Positions 10,414 to 18,816 of a stretch of DNA of 64,000 nucleotides are shown here, one piece after another. The number at the start of each line of letters is the position of its first letter. Positions within the stretch are counted from its first letter, which is position 1. The DNA comes from Roseateles subflavus (GTDB lineage Bacteria; Pseudomonadota; Gammaproteobacteria; Burkholderiales; Burkholderiaceae_C), in NCBI RefSeq assembly GCF_030285365.1, contig NZ_JASVDS010000006.1, positions 186,001-250,000 on the forward strand, read 5' to 3'. Both the position numbers and the translations under genes were made by a program. A model generated the notes under the pieces. The model saw nothing but the letters and a program-made list of their open reading frames with translations. It had not been told where the DNA came from and ran no database searches.

Positions 10414-10449
10414 AGAGCCGCCCCGGCACCTGCCAGGGCGGCTCTTTTT
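10414..10449 (+). terminator. Rho-independent terminator of the repeat-protein gene
   Basis: A perfect 10 bp stem (AGAGCCGCCC at 10414-10423, GGGCGGCTCT at 10436-10445) with a 12-base loop is followed by a T run at 10445-10449. It lies 27 bp after the stop codon of the giant gene. Confidence 0.92.
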
Positions 10450-10553
10450 CCTGGACCGTCGGGCGTGATGCGTGCCCTGCGGCGCGCCAATCGCAGCGGC
10501 ATCAGGGTTAGTCTTGATGCCCATCAAGGGCGGCGAGGCCCGAGCATGGCAGC

Positions 10554-11363
10554 ATGAACATCCTGATGCCCAACAAGTACACCGAGAAAGCCCTGGCGGA
10601 GTCCCGACGCTTCGGCGTGAAGCCTGTGCCGCCGCTGCGCCCGCTGGGCTGGCTGGCGCGCGGCTGGGCGGACATGACGTGCTGCCCCGGCCCCTCGCTG
10701 CTCCACGGCGTGGTGCTGGCCCTGCTCGGGGCGCTGATCTTTCTCGTCGGTCGCGATCGCTTCTGGCTGCTGGCCGGCGCCTTCAGCGGCTTCCTGCTCG
10801 TGGCACCCATCCTCGCCACCGGGCTCTATGCCATCAGCCGCGACCTCGAGCTGAACCGCCATCCCGGCCTCCACACGGTGCTCAAGGTCTGGCGCCCGCG
10901 GGATGGGCGGCTCATCGTCTTCGGCCTGCTGCTGGCCTTCGCCGGCACGGGCTGGGTCATGACCTCGGCCTCGCTGATCACCGGCTTCGCCGGCGTGCCG
11001 GTCGCCCGACCGATCGACTTCCTGCGCCATGTCGTGCTCAACGAGCAAAGCCATCTCTTCGAGGTCTGGCTCGGCATGGGTGCCGTGCTGGCCGCGCCTG
11101 TCTTCGCGTCCACCGTGATCGCGGTGCCGCTGCTGCTGGACCGCCAGATCGGCGTGCTGGGCGCCGTCTTCACCAGCTGGCGCGTGGTGATGGAGTACCC
11201 CGCCCCGGTCGCGCTGTGGGCGGTCCTCGTGATGAGCCTCACGCTGCTGGGCATGGCCACGCTGATGCTGGGCCTCGTCGTCGTGCTGCCCTGGCTGGGA
11301 CACGCGAGCTGGCATGCCTACCGCGACCTGGTCGACACCTCGGGCCTGACCCGCAACGACTAG
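10554..11363 (+). CDS. DUF2189 integral membrane protein
   Basis: A 269-residue membrane protein matching the DUF2189 family as I recall it. A short basic cytoplasmic N-terminus (about 45 residues, with FGVKPVPPLRPLGWLARGW) precedes about six hydrophobic segments near residues 48-68, 72-95, 118-140, 170-195, 200-215 and 225-250. Function is unknown. It starts at the ATG 166 bp after the giant gene, beyond that gene's terminator, so it has its own transcription unit. The next gene follows 144 bp later, after a hairpin-rich gap. Confidence 0.75.
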   Translation: MNILMPNKYTEKALAESRRFGVKPVPPLRPLGWLARGWADMTCCPGPSLLHGVVLALLGALIFLVGRDRFWLLAGAFSGFLLVAPILATGLYAISRDLELNRHPGLHTVLKVWRPRDGRLIVFGLLLAFAGTGWVMTSASLITGFAGVPVARPIDFLRHVVLNEQSHLFEVWLGMGAVLAAPVFASTVIAVPLLLDRQIGVLGAVFTSWRVVMEYPAPVALWAVLVMSLTLLGMATLMLGLVVVLPWLGHASWHAYRDLVDTSGLTRND

Positions 11364-11383
11364 AAGAAATGAACCACCCCGTA

Positions 11384-11410
11384 CTGGCTTCGCCAGCCCC
11401 CTCGAGGGGG
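11384..11410. repeat. Paired extragenic palindromes
   Basis: Two hairpins abut: CTGGCTTCGCCAG at 11384-11396 and the perfect palindrome CCCCCTCGAGGGGG at 11397-11410. They lie just past the DUF2189 stop. There is no T run, so this looks more like a REP-like extragenic element or mRNA end stabiliser than a classical terminator. Confidence 0.5.
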
Positions 11411-11507
11411 CGCGCCCCTTGGACCGGCAGAGCCGGATCCTCGGGCGCCGCTCGGCCCGGCCCGCTCACTGCAAGCCCAGTGCCCTTGAAGAGAAGGGGC
11501 ACCTGAC

Positions 11508-11726
11508 ATGTTCGGCTACACCGAGGAACAGATCGCCCAGTTCGGGCTCAGCGTCGGCGTCACGGCCTTCATGCTGTACATGGTCTTCATCATCCTGCAG
11601 CTGGCGCGGGAGTCGAAGGCCGGCAAGTTCGGCACCTTCATCCTGCTGCTGGGCCTGGGCTTCGGCCTGGTGGGCTTTGCCGCCAAGGGGCTGATCAAGT
11701 TCTTCCTGGCTGGCGTCGGCGAGTGA
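11508..11726 (+). CDS. DUF2788 small membrane protein
   Basis: A 72-residue protein with two membrane segments (about residues 11-32 and 42-65) separated by a short basic loop (ARESKAGK), as in the betaproteobacterial DUF2788 family. Function is unknown. A purine-rich AAGAGAAGGGG stretch precedes the ATG. The yitT-like gene begins 7 bp after its stop, so the two are probably cotranscribed. Confidence 0.78.
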   Translation: MFGYTEEQIAQFGLSVGVTAFMLYMVFIILQLARESKAGKFGTFILLLGLGFGLVGFAAKGLIKFFLAGVGE

Positions 11727-11733
11727 GGGCAGG

Positions 11734-12348
11734 ATGGGCATCATCAGCACCAAGAGCTTCCGCCACACGCTGTTCGAGGATGCGCAGGCCGTCCTGACGG
11801 GCACGCTGTTCGTCGCGCTGGGCGTGGCGCTGTTCAAGCAGGTGGGCATGCTGACCGGCGGCACCGTGGGCATCGCCTTCCTGCTGCACTACGCCAGCGG
11901 CTGGCCCTTCGGCCTGCTCTTCTTCGGGATCAACCTGCCCTTCTACTGGCTCGCCTACCGGCGCATGGGTCTGGCCTTCACGCTCAAGACCGTGGCGGCG
12001 GTGACGCTCATGTCCACGCTGTCCGAGGCGCTGCCGCGGCTGGTGCAGTTCTCGCAGATCAACACCTGGTTCGCGGCCATCGCCGGCGGGCTGATGATCG
12101 GCGCGGGCATGCTCATCCTCTTCCGGCACCGCGCGAGCCTCGGCGGGCTGAACATCCTCGTGCTCTACCTGCAGGACAGCCGCGGCTGGCGCGCCGGCTA
12201 CATGCAGGCACTGCTGGATGCCAGCATCCTGATCGTCTCGCTGCTGGTGGTGAGCCCCGAGCGCATCGGCTACTCGCTGGTGGGCATGGCAGCCATGAAC
12301 GCCGCACTGGCGATCAACCACCGCCCCGGCCGCTATATGGCCGTCTGA
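11734..12348 (+). CDS. YitT-family (DUF161) membrane protein
   Basis: A 204-residue protein with about five membrane helices and the family-typical TGGTVGIAFLLHY segment near residue 42, plus the glycine-rich SLGGLNILVLYL segment near residue 135. YitT proteins are widespread inner-membrane proteins of uncertain, possibly transport, function. This copy lacks the C-terminal DUF2179 domain found in longer members and is complete for the short form. It converges with the alpha/beta hydrolase gene, 34 bp from its stop. Confidence 0.75.
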   Translation: MGIISTKSFRHTLFEDAQAVLTGTLFVALGVALFKQVGMLTGGTVGIAFLLHYASGWPFGLLFFGINLPFYWLAYRRMGLAFTLKTVAAVTLMSTLSEALPRLVQFSQINTWFAAIAGGLMIGAGMLILFRHRASLGGLNILVLYLQDSRGWRAGYMQALLDASILIVSLLVVSPERIGYSLVGMAAMNAALAINHRPGRYMAV

Positions 12349-12368
12349 GCCCTCCCAAGGGCGTCCGG

Positions 12369-12382
12369 CAACACCTGACCCC
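12369..12382 (+). repeat. Dispersed motif, variant CAACACCTGACCCC
   Basis: One mismatch from the exact copies. It fills the gap between the convergent yitT-like gene and the alpha/beta hydrolase gene, ending at the base before the hydrolase stop. Confidence 0.42.
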
Positions 12383-13252
12383 CTACAGCAGCGGGCTGTA
12401 CCAGCGCAGGTCCAGCAGCTTGCGGACCAGGGCATGGGAGATGCCGTCCGGGGCCACGAGGTCGTAGAGCACATCGAAGTGGTTGTAGCCCGGCACCTCC
12501 TGCACCAGCGGCACGGCCTGCGGTCCCCAGGCCTCCTGGATCAGGCGGGTCTGGCGCCGAAACTCCTCGCTCTCGGCGCCGCCGACCACGGCGTACAGCG
12601 GCGAGTCCGGCGCGGCCAGGTGCACCGGACTGAGGCGGCGCGCACTGTCATCGTCGAGCCGCAGGTCCGCCTGCAGGAAGGGCGCCTGGACCAAGGGGGT
12701 CAGGTCATGCACGCCCGAGACGGACAGCACGCCCTTCACCAGCTGCCGTGGCAGTTCCGGCGCGAGGCTCTTCCAGTCGAAGCAGCTCAACAGCGCTGCC
12801 AGCTGGCCGCCCGCGGAATGCCCGGCGATGACGATGTGGTTCGGGTCACCGCCATAGTCCGCCGCATGCCGCCACACCCAGGCCAGCGCCTGCGCCAGCT
12901 GCAGCGGAATGCGTTCCATGCTGACCGAGGGACAGAGGTCGTAGCCGGGCAGCACGACCACCGCTCCCTCGCTGGTGAAGCTGGGCGCGATGAAGGAGAG
13001 ATCGTCCTTGCTCAGCGCCCGCCAGTAGCCGCCGTGGATGAAGACCAGCACCGGCGCCTTGCCGACGCTCTCGCTGAACACGTCCAGCCGCTGCCGCGGG
13101 CTCTCGCCATAGGGCACGTCCAGCTCGCAGCGCGCCTGTGCGCGCACCAGCGCCGAGGCCTCGGCCCAGCGCTGCAGGATCTGCGCGGACTCGGGCACCC
13201 GCAGCCGGTTGTTGTATTGCGATTCGAACCAATCGGCGGAGGGATCGGACAT
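12383..13252 (-). CDS. Alpha/beta hydrolase, kynurenine formamidase-like
   Basis: A 289-residue enzyme. It has the oxyanion motif HGGYW (near residue 73), as in arylformamidase and hormone-sensitive-lipase-type esterases, and the nucleophile elbow GHSAGG (near 142). An HFDV segment near 258 supplies the likely catalytic His. Similar proteins hydrolyse N-formylkynurenine or simple carboxylic esters, but no kynurenine-pathway gene is nearby, so the substrate is open. I chose the ATG giving MSDPSADWFE over a TTG 18 bp upstream because the short upstream extension looks non-coding. Confidence 0.75.
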   Translation of the reverse strand: MSDPSADWFESQYNNRLRVPESAQILQRWAEASALVRAQARCELDVPYGESPRQRLDVFSESVGKAPVLVFIHGGYWRALSKDDLSFIAPSFTSEGAVVVLPGYDLCPSVSMERIPLQLAQALAWVWRHAADYGGDPNHIVIAGHSAGGQLAALLSCFDWKSLAPELPRQLVKGVLSVSGVHDLTPLVQAPFLQADLRLDDDSARRLSPVHLAAPDSPLYAVVGGAESEEFRRQTRLIQEAWGPQAVPLVQEVPGYNHFDVLYDLVAPDGISHALVRKLLDLRWYSPLL

Positions 13253-13344
13253 GGCGGGCGACGGACGCAAGTGGCCGGGGCAACGGCGGGGTCTGCAGTG
13301 TCGCTCAGTTCAAATACCGACTAGGGAACGGCCCGGCAGCTCGC

Positions 13345-13350
13345 TATACT
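13345..13350 (+). promoter_or_regulatory. Likely -10 element of the tRNA-Ala promoter
   Basis: TATACT lies 12 bp before the tRNA 5' end, a normal distance for a tRNA promoter. No convincing -35 hexamer is visible at 16-18 bp spacing. Confidence 0.45.
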
Positions 13351-13362
13351 TTTCTCGACCGT

Positions 13363-13438
<76 letters not shown>

Positions 13439-13478
13439 CCGGATCTCGATGGCGCCTCAACGCCTGTGCCTTGCTCCT

Positions 13479-13502
13479 TGAAGCTGCTCCCGGGCAGCTT
13501 CA
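13479..13502 (+). terminator. Possible tRNA transcript hairpin
   Basis: A perfect 9 bp inverted repeat (TGAAGCTGC / GCAGCTTCA) with a 6-base loop lies 40 bp after the tRNA. It is followed only by TGCGTTTG, not a strong T run, so termination here is uncertain. Confidence 0.45.
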
Positions 13503-14006
13503 TGCGTTTGAGGGCGTGACGGCGCGGGCATGGGCCCGACGACGCCGAACGGCCGGACCCACGCCGCGACGATCATGGCCCGTCCCGACGCCGCCCACCA
13601 CGCCAGGAAGCATCGATGTCATCACGGGCCAGCGCCTTTTCAAGCGCTGTCACCATGACGGGCGGCCTGTGGAAGCGTGACGGCGCCAGCCACGCCCTGG
13701 CACCGGCACCGCAGCACGTCGCGCATGCACCAGGCAGGGGCGGCGCACACGGGCGGGTCTGATGCCCTGTTGGCCGGCCTGCCCTGCATGCCGGAGGCCC
13801 AAGGCATCGCCCTTGCGACATCCGGCGCTGCCGCACGGCCGCGACCGGGCGGGCCGCGGCTCGCGGTGTCGCGGGTCTGTCCACAGCTCGCACAAGGGAC
13901 AGACAGGGGACACATCCGTCGCCGGTCCGCCCGGCCTTGCCCGGATTTCGGCCAATAATCCCGTCGCCCCGACACAAGCAAAAGATCAGGCCACGAGGAG
14001 GAGCCC
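13503..14006. other. 504 bp with no convincing gene
   Basis: Between the tRNA hairpin and the DUF4132 gene the possible frames on both strands are Arg/Pro/Ala-rich, mutually overlapping and without recognisable domains. One short hairpin (CAGCGC/GCGCTG, near 13630) is present. The last bases carry a clear GAGGAGGA ribosome site for the next gene, so the stretch probably holds the operon promoter, which I could not pinpoint. Confidence 0.5.
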
Positions 14007-17000
14007 ATGCTGGAATGGATGAGCAAGCTGCTGGGAGGACGTTCGGTCAAGGCGCCCGCGGACGTTCCCGAGGCCTGGGCCGACCGGCTGCAGACCTGGG
14101 CCCAGCCGCTGGGCGCGGCGCTGGCCCATGACGTCCTGACCTATGTCCTGACCGGCGAGGCGCTCGAGGTGCTCTCCACGCTGGCGGACAGCGAGGGCGT
14201 GGACGCCAAGCTCAGGCTGGTGGAGTTGGGGGGGAGCCGGGCAGGCGGGCAGGCGCTCTACCTGGGCTTCGAGCAGGTGCCGGCCGCCGTGGGTCTGCGC
14301 CTGGCGCGCGTGCTCGAGGCCGCCGTCCAGCACAGCCAGCTGGCCCGCTGCTATCTGCAGTTCGAGCGGGATGTGAAATGGCCGGAGCTGATGCTCGTCC
14401 ACAGTGCTGGCACGGGGCTGAACTGCTTCAGCGGCACGCGACCGACGTCCAAGGGCCTGTTCGCCGAGTGCCTGGAGGCGCTGTGCGTCGAGGACGGCCT
14501 CTCCCCCGATGCCTGGCTGGTGGGCGGCTTCCAGCTGCCCAGCGGACCGTCCTACATCGCCGAGCAACGGCCCTTGCTGCTGACGGACGTCGCCGGGTAT
14601 GAGCAGGCACTCGTCCGCCACGCCGAGCGGCTCTCGGCCCTGCTGCTGCCCTCCTCGGTGGGCGGCCGGCTGCATGTGCTGAAGATGATCGCGACGGCCC
14701 CACAGGCCGCGCTGGACCACTGGGCCCCCGCCATCGCGGAGCTCGCGACCAGCACGAGCAAGCAGATCCGCAGCGCCACGGACGCCCTGCTCCCTCGCTG
14801 CGGCCTGCCGGTCATCGAGGCGCTGCAGGCGCTGGCGCTGAAGGGCAAGCCCGACGTGCGCCTGCAGGCCCTGCGCCGCCTCGCCACGCTGGCCATCCAT
14901 CGCAGCGACGCGGCGCTGGCGAGTTTCGCGCGCGACACGGCCGCCGCAGACAAGGCCTCCGCGGTGCAGGCCCTGATCGCCGAATGGGACAGCGAGGCGC
15001 AGGTGCCCGCGGTGCCGGACTATGGGTACGAGCTGCCCGTCATCGACTGGTCCGTTGGCGCCAACGCCGTCGCCGCCAGCGACCTGGCGCAGCTGTGGGC
15101 GCAGGCCAATGCGGCCGTGGAGAAGTCCAATGCGCAGGCACGGGAGTACCACGCCCGCGCCCAAGCCCAGGGTCATGCCTGGCAACTGCGGGAAGACCAG
15201 CACTACCGCGATACCGACGCGAAGGCCCTGCAGCGCGTGCTGGAGACGCAGGGCCCGGCGCTGGGTTCGCTCACCCTGCCGGGCACGCCCTACGGCGCGC
15301 AGCAGTACCTCGTGCCCCCGTTGCAGCAGCTGGCCACCGCCGGCCGCCTCACGCCGGTGGCCCTGGTCAAGATGCTCCGGGCGCTGCGCTTCATCGATCC
15401 GAAGGGCCAGACCGTCGAGCATGTGCTGACCCAGTGCGCGAATGCCCTGCACCGCGCCACCGGCCGCCCGGGCCTGCTGGAGCTCTCGCTGCTGCTGGAG
15501 GCCCACGGCTATCCGCCCGAAGGCGTGCTGCGCACCTACTGCTCGAGCTGGGGCCAGACCCTGGCGGCCGACTGGCAGGACGCCGACGTCTGGCCCTTCG
15601 TGGCCCATCATCAGGACCTGGTGATCCGCGTGCTCACGGAGTCCTCCGCCAACGACTGGCACTTCGCACGGGCCAAGCTCTTCAAGGCCATCGGCACGCT
15701 GCCCACCCCGCCGCAGGCGCTCGTCAACACGCTCTTCGAGCTGGCCCTGGGCTCGGCCAAGGGCGACCGGATGCTGGCCCAGGACGCGCTGAAGAACCTG
15801 GCCGGCAAGGAGACCCGCCTCATTGCCGCGCTGGAGAGCGGCAAGGCCGAGGTGCGCACGGTGGCGGCGCAGTGGCTCGGCCGCCTGCGGCACGAGCCGG
15901 CCGTGCGCGCGCTGGAGCAGGCCGTCCGCAAGGAGAAGCACGACGTTGCCAAGGGCGCGCTGCTGGACGCACTGCAGGCGCTGGGTCGCCCGGTGGAGCA
16001 CTACCTCGACCGGGAGGGGCTCGCCCGGGATGCGGCGAAGCAGCTGGACAAGGGCCTGCCCAAGGACCTGGAATGGTTCCCCTTCGCCGCGCTGCCGGAG
16101 GTGCGCTGGCACGACACGCAGGCCGCAGTGCCGCAGGCCTCCCTGCGCTGGCTGCTGGTGCAGGCCTGCAAGCAGAAAAGCCCGGAGCCCAACGCCGTGC
16201 TGCGCAAGCTGTGCGGGCTCATGGAACCGCGCGACCGCGAGGCGCTGGGGCAGTTCGTGCTGGAGGCCTGGCTGACCGAGGACGTCCGCCCGGCGACGCA
16301 CGACGAGGCGGTCGCCCGGGCCCGGACGATGGCCAAGATGCACTGGGACGCCATGCAGGCCTACCCCCAGTTCTACCAGAACGACCCCTTGTTCAACCGG
16401 AGCGTCGACGAGATCGCGGTGACCCTGGTGGCGCATGTGCAGCGCCAGCCGCTGGCCTCGGCCATCGGCAGCAAGGGCCTGCTCGCCGTGGCGGCGGCCT
16501 GCTGCGCGGAGCGGGCGGCACCGCCGGTGCAGCGCTACCTCAAGGCGTGGTACGGCACCCGCGCGGGCCAGGGCAAGGCGCTGATCGCGATGCTGGCGTG
16601 GATCGAGCACCCCAGCGCCACGCAGCTGATGCTGTCCATCGGCAACCGCTTCCGCACCAAGAGCTTCCAGGAAGAGGCGACGCGGCAGGCGCAGGCCCTG
16701 GCCGAGCGCAAGGGCTGGAGCCTCGCGGAGCTGGCCGACCGCACCATCCCCTCGGCCGGCTTCGACGAGACCGGCACGCTGGAGCTGAGCTACGGCCCGC
16801 GCCAGTTCACCGCGCGCCTGCTGCCCGACTTCAAGATCGAGCTCCTCAATCCCGAGGGCAAGAAGGTCACGGCCCTGCCGGACCCGCGCCAGGATGACGA
16901 CGAGGCGCAGGCCAAGGCGGCGAAGAAGACACTCAGCGCCGCGAAGAAGGAGCTCAAGAGCATCGTCGATCTGCAGACCGACCGCCTCTACGAAGCCCTG

Positions 17001-17723
17001 TGCACCGGCCGCGACTGGCCGGCCGAGGACTGGACGGACTACCTGCTGCGCCACCCCGTGCTGCGGCACCTCGTCCAGCGCCTCGTCTGGCTGGAGACCG
17101 TGGAGGACGGCGATCGGCGCATCGTGCGTCAGGTCTTCCGCCCGCTGGACGACGGCAGCCTCACCGACGTCCACGACGACCCCGTCGCACTGCAGCCCGG
17201 CTCGCGCGTGTGCCTGGCGCACGACTCGCTGCTGTCAGCCGAGCTGGTGGGCGCCTGGCAGCAGCACCTCGCCGACTATGCCGTGAAGCCGCTGTTCCAG
17301 CAGTTCGGCAAGGGCAGCTACACCCTGCCCGCCGACAAGACCGGCGCGACCGAGGTGCGCGACTTCGAGGGCCACCTGATCGAGACCTTCGCCCTGCGCG
17401 GCCGCGCCACCAAGCTTGGCTACACGCGCGGGGCCTCCGAGGACGGCGGCTGGTTCTACACCTACGAGAAGCGCTTCCCCACGCTCGGCCTGCTGGCCCT
17501 CATCGAGTTCACCGGCAACGGCCTGCCCGAGGAGAACCGCACCGTGGCGCTGCGTCACCTGTCCTTTGCCTCGACGGAGGCGGGGGACCGCTGGTCCCGC
17601 AGCGCGCAGCCGCTGAGCCAGGTGCCGCCGGTGCTGCTGTCGGAATGCTATGACGATCTGCGGCTCATCGCGGCCGAGGGCCCGGGCTTCGATCCGGACT
17701 GGGAGAAGAAGAGTGAGTACTGA
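14007..17723 (+). CDS. yehI: DUF4132 protein, YehI-like
   Basis: 1,238 residues. The C-terminal third fits DUF4132 as I recall it: LADRTIPSAGFDETGTLELSYG near residue 911, a Lys-rich linker near 965, YLLRHPVLRHLVQRLVW near 1012, and PPVLLSECYDDL near 1210. The middle (about 230-860) is Ala/Leu-rich with helical-repeat character (ARM/HEAT-like), suggesting a scaffold. E. coli YehI, once called MolR, is the recalled homologue; its function is not established. GAGGAGGA sits 5 bp before the ATG. The gene overlaps the next by 11 bp and heads a five-gene operon of the same composition as E. coli yehI plus yehLMPQ. Confidence 0.85.
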   Translation: MLEWMSKLLGGRSVKAPADVPEAWADRLQTWAQPLGAALAHDVLTYVLTGEALEVLSTLADSEGVDAKLRLVELGGSRAGGQALYLGFEQVPAAVGLRLARVLEAAVQHSQLARCYLQFERDVKWPELMLVHSAGTGLNCFSGTRPTSKGLFAECLEALCVEDGLSPDAWLVGGFQLPSGPSYIAEQRPLLLTDVAGYEQALVRHAERLSALLLPSSVGGRLHVLKMIATAPQAALDHWAPAIAELATSTSKQIRSATDALLPRCGLPVIEALQALALKGKPDVRLQALRRLATLAIHRSDAALASFARDTAAADKASAVQALIAEWDSEAQVPAVPDYGYELPVIDWSVGANAVAASDLAQLWAQANAAVEKSNAQAREYHARAQAQGHAWQLREDQHYRDTDAKALQRVLETQGPALGSLTLPGTPYGAQQYLVPPLQQLATAGRLTPVALVKMLRALRFIDPKGQTVEHVLTQCANALHRATGRPGLLELSLLLEAHGYPPEGVLRTYCSSWGQTLAADWQDADVWPFVAHHQDLVIRVLTESSANDWHFARAKLFKAIGTLPTPPQALVNTLFELALGSAKGDRMLAQDALKNLAGKETRLIAALESGKAEVRTVAAQWLGRLRHEPAVRALEQAVRKEKHDVAKGALLDALQALGRPVEHYLDREGLARDAAKQLDKGLPKDLEWFPFAALPEVRWHDTQAAVPQASLRWLLVQACKQKSPEPNAVLRKLCGLMEPRDREALGQFVLEAWLTEDVRPATHDEAVARARTMAKMHWDAMQAYPQFYQNDPLFNRSVDEIAVTLVAHVQRQPLASAIGSKGLLAVAAACCAERAAPPVQRYLKAWYGTRAGQGKALIAMLAWIEHPSATQLMLSIGNRFRTKSFQEEATRQAQALAERKGWSLAELADRTIPSAGFDETGTLELSYGPRQFTARLLPDFKIELLNPEGKKVTALPDPRQDDDEAQAKAAKKTLSAAKKELKSIVDLQTDRLYEALCTGRDWPAEDWTDYLLRHPVLRHLVQRLVWLETVEDGDRRIVRQVFRPLDDGSLTDVHDDPVALQPGSRVCLAHDSLLSAELVGAWQQHLADYAVKPLFQQFGKGSYTLPADKTGATEVRDFEGHLIETFALRGRATKLGYTRGASEDGGWFYTYEKRFPTLGLLALIEFTGNGLPEENRTVALRHLSFASTEAGDRWSRSAQPLSQVPPVLLSECYDDLRLIAAEGPGFDPDWEKKSEY

Positions 17724-18816
17724 AGCCATCCTGCGCGAGCCCGCCGAGCGGGTGCATGCCGACGAACTGGCTCGCCTGGCCGAGAAGGACGACGCGCCGA
17801 GGCCGGCCGGCTGGCACCTCTCGCCCCGCGCGGTGCGCAGCTTCGTGCTGGGTGACGCCCGGCTGGGCGTGTCGCGCAAGTTCTATGGGGACGATGCGCT
17901 CATCGACCGCTGCATCGTCACGCTGATGAGCGACCGCGGCCTGCTGCTCGTCGGCGAGCCCGGCACCGCCAAGTCCATGCTCTCGGAGCTGCTCGCAGCC
18001 GCCATCTCGGGGCGCTCGACCTGCAGCATCCAGGGCACGGCCGGCACGACGGAGGACCAGATCAAGTACGGCTGGAACTACGCCCTCCTGCTGGCGGAAG
18101 GACCGACGCCGCGCGCACTGGTCGCGAGCCCGATGCTGGAGGCGCTGCGGGCCGGCTGGCTGTGCCGCTTCGAGGAGGTGACGCGCGTGCAGCCCGAGAT
18201 CCAGGACAGCCTCATCAGCCTGCTCTCCGACAAGCTGCTGCACATCCCCGAACTGAAGGGCGATGACGGCACCGTCTTTGCCGCACGCGGCTTCAATGTG
18301 CTGGCCACGGCCAACATCCGCGACCGCGGCGTCCACGAGATGTCGAGCGCCCTCAAGCGCCGCTTCAACTTCGAGACCGTCCGCCCCATCGCCGACCGCA
18401 AGATGGAGGCCCAGCTGATCCGCGAGCGCACCGACGCGCTGCTGCGGCACGCGCAGGTCGAGGTGGAGTTCCAGCCCGACGTCGTCGAGCTGCTGGTCAC
18501 GGCCTTCAACGACCTGCGCCATGGCGTCACGCAGGAGGGCGTGGTGGTCGAGAAGCCGACGGCGGTCATGTCCTCGGCCGAGGCGGTCTCGGTGGGCTAT
18601 GCGGCCTGCCTGGATGCGCACTACTTCGGCGACGGCCGCGTGGGCGGCGAGCATGTGGCGAGGCAGCTGATCGGCACGGTGCTCAAGGACAACCCGGACG
18701 ACGGCAAGAAGCTGCGCCACTATTTCGACGTCGTCGTGAAGCAGCGCTCGCAGAAGCTGGTGGGCGCCTCGCAATGGAAGCGTGTGCTCGATGCCCGACG
18801 CGAGCTGGACCGCTGA
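17713..18816 (+). CDS. yehL: MoxR-type AAA+ ATPase, YehL-like
   Basis: 367 residues from a GTG start with GAGAAGAAGA just upstream; the start overlaps the DUF4132 stop by 11 bp. Walker A GEPGTAKS is at 81-88, a Walker B-like LCRFEEV near 150-156, sensor 1 NIRDRG at 201-206 and arginine-finger candidates in LKRRF near 214-218. MoxR ATPases act as chaperone-like remodelling machines with VWA partners, and such a partner (YehP-like) is two genes downstream. The ATG of the next gene lies within this gene's last 26 bp, consistent with translational coupling. Confidence 0.88.
   Translation: MSTEAILREPAERVHADELARLAEKDDAPRPAGWHLSPRAVRSFVLGDARLGVSRKFYGDDALIDRCIVTLMSDRGLLLVGEPGTAKSMLSELLAAAISGRSTCSIQGTAGTTEDQIKYGWNYALLLAEGPTPRALVASPMLEALRAGWLCRFEEVTRVQPEIQDSLISLLSDKLLHIPELKGDDGTVFAARGFNVLATANIRDRGVHEMSSALKRRFNFETVRPIADRKMEAQLIRERTDALLRHAQVEVEFQPDVVELLVTAFNDLRHGVTQEGVVVEKPTAVMSSAEAVSVGYAACLDAHYFGDGRVGGEHVARQLIGTVLKDNPDDGKKLRHYFDVVVKQRSQKLVGASQWKRVLDARRELDR

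Noticed and set aside
13573-14006. Possible small genes in the gap before the DUF4132 gene
   Set aside because: Several mutually overlapping Arg/Pro-rich frames on both strands, none with a ribosome site or family match.
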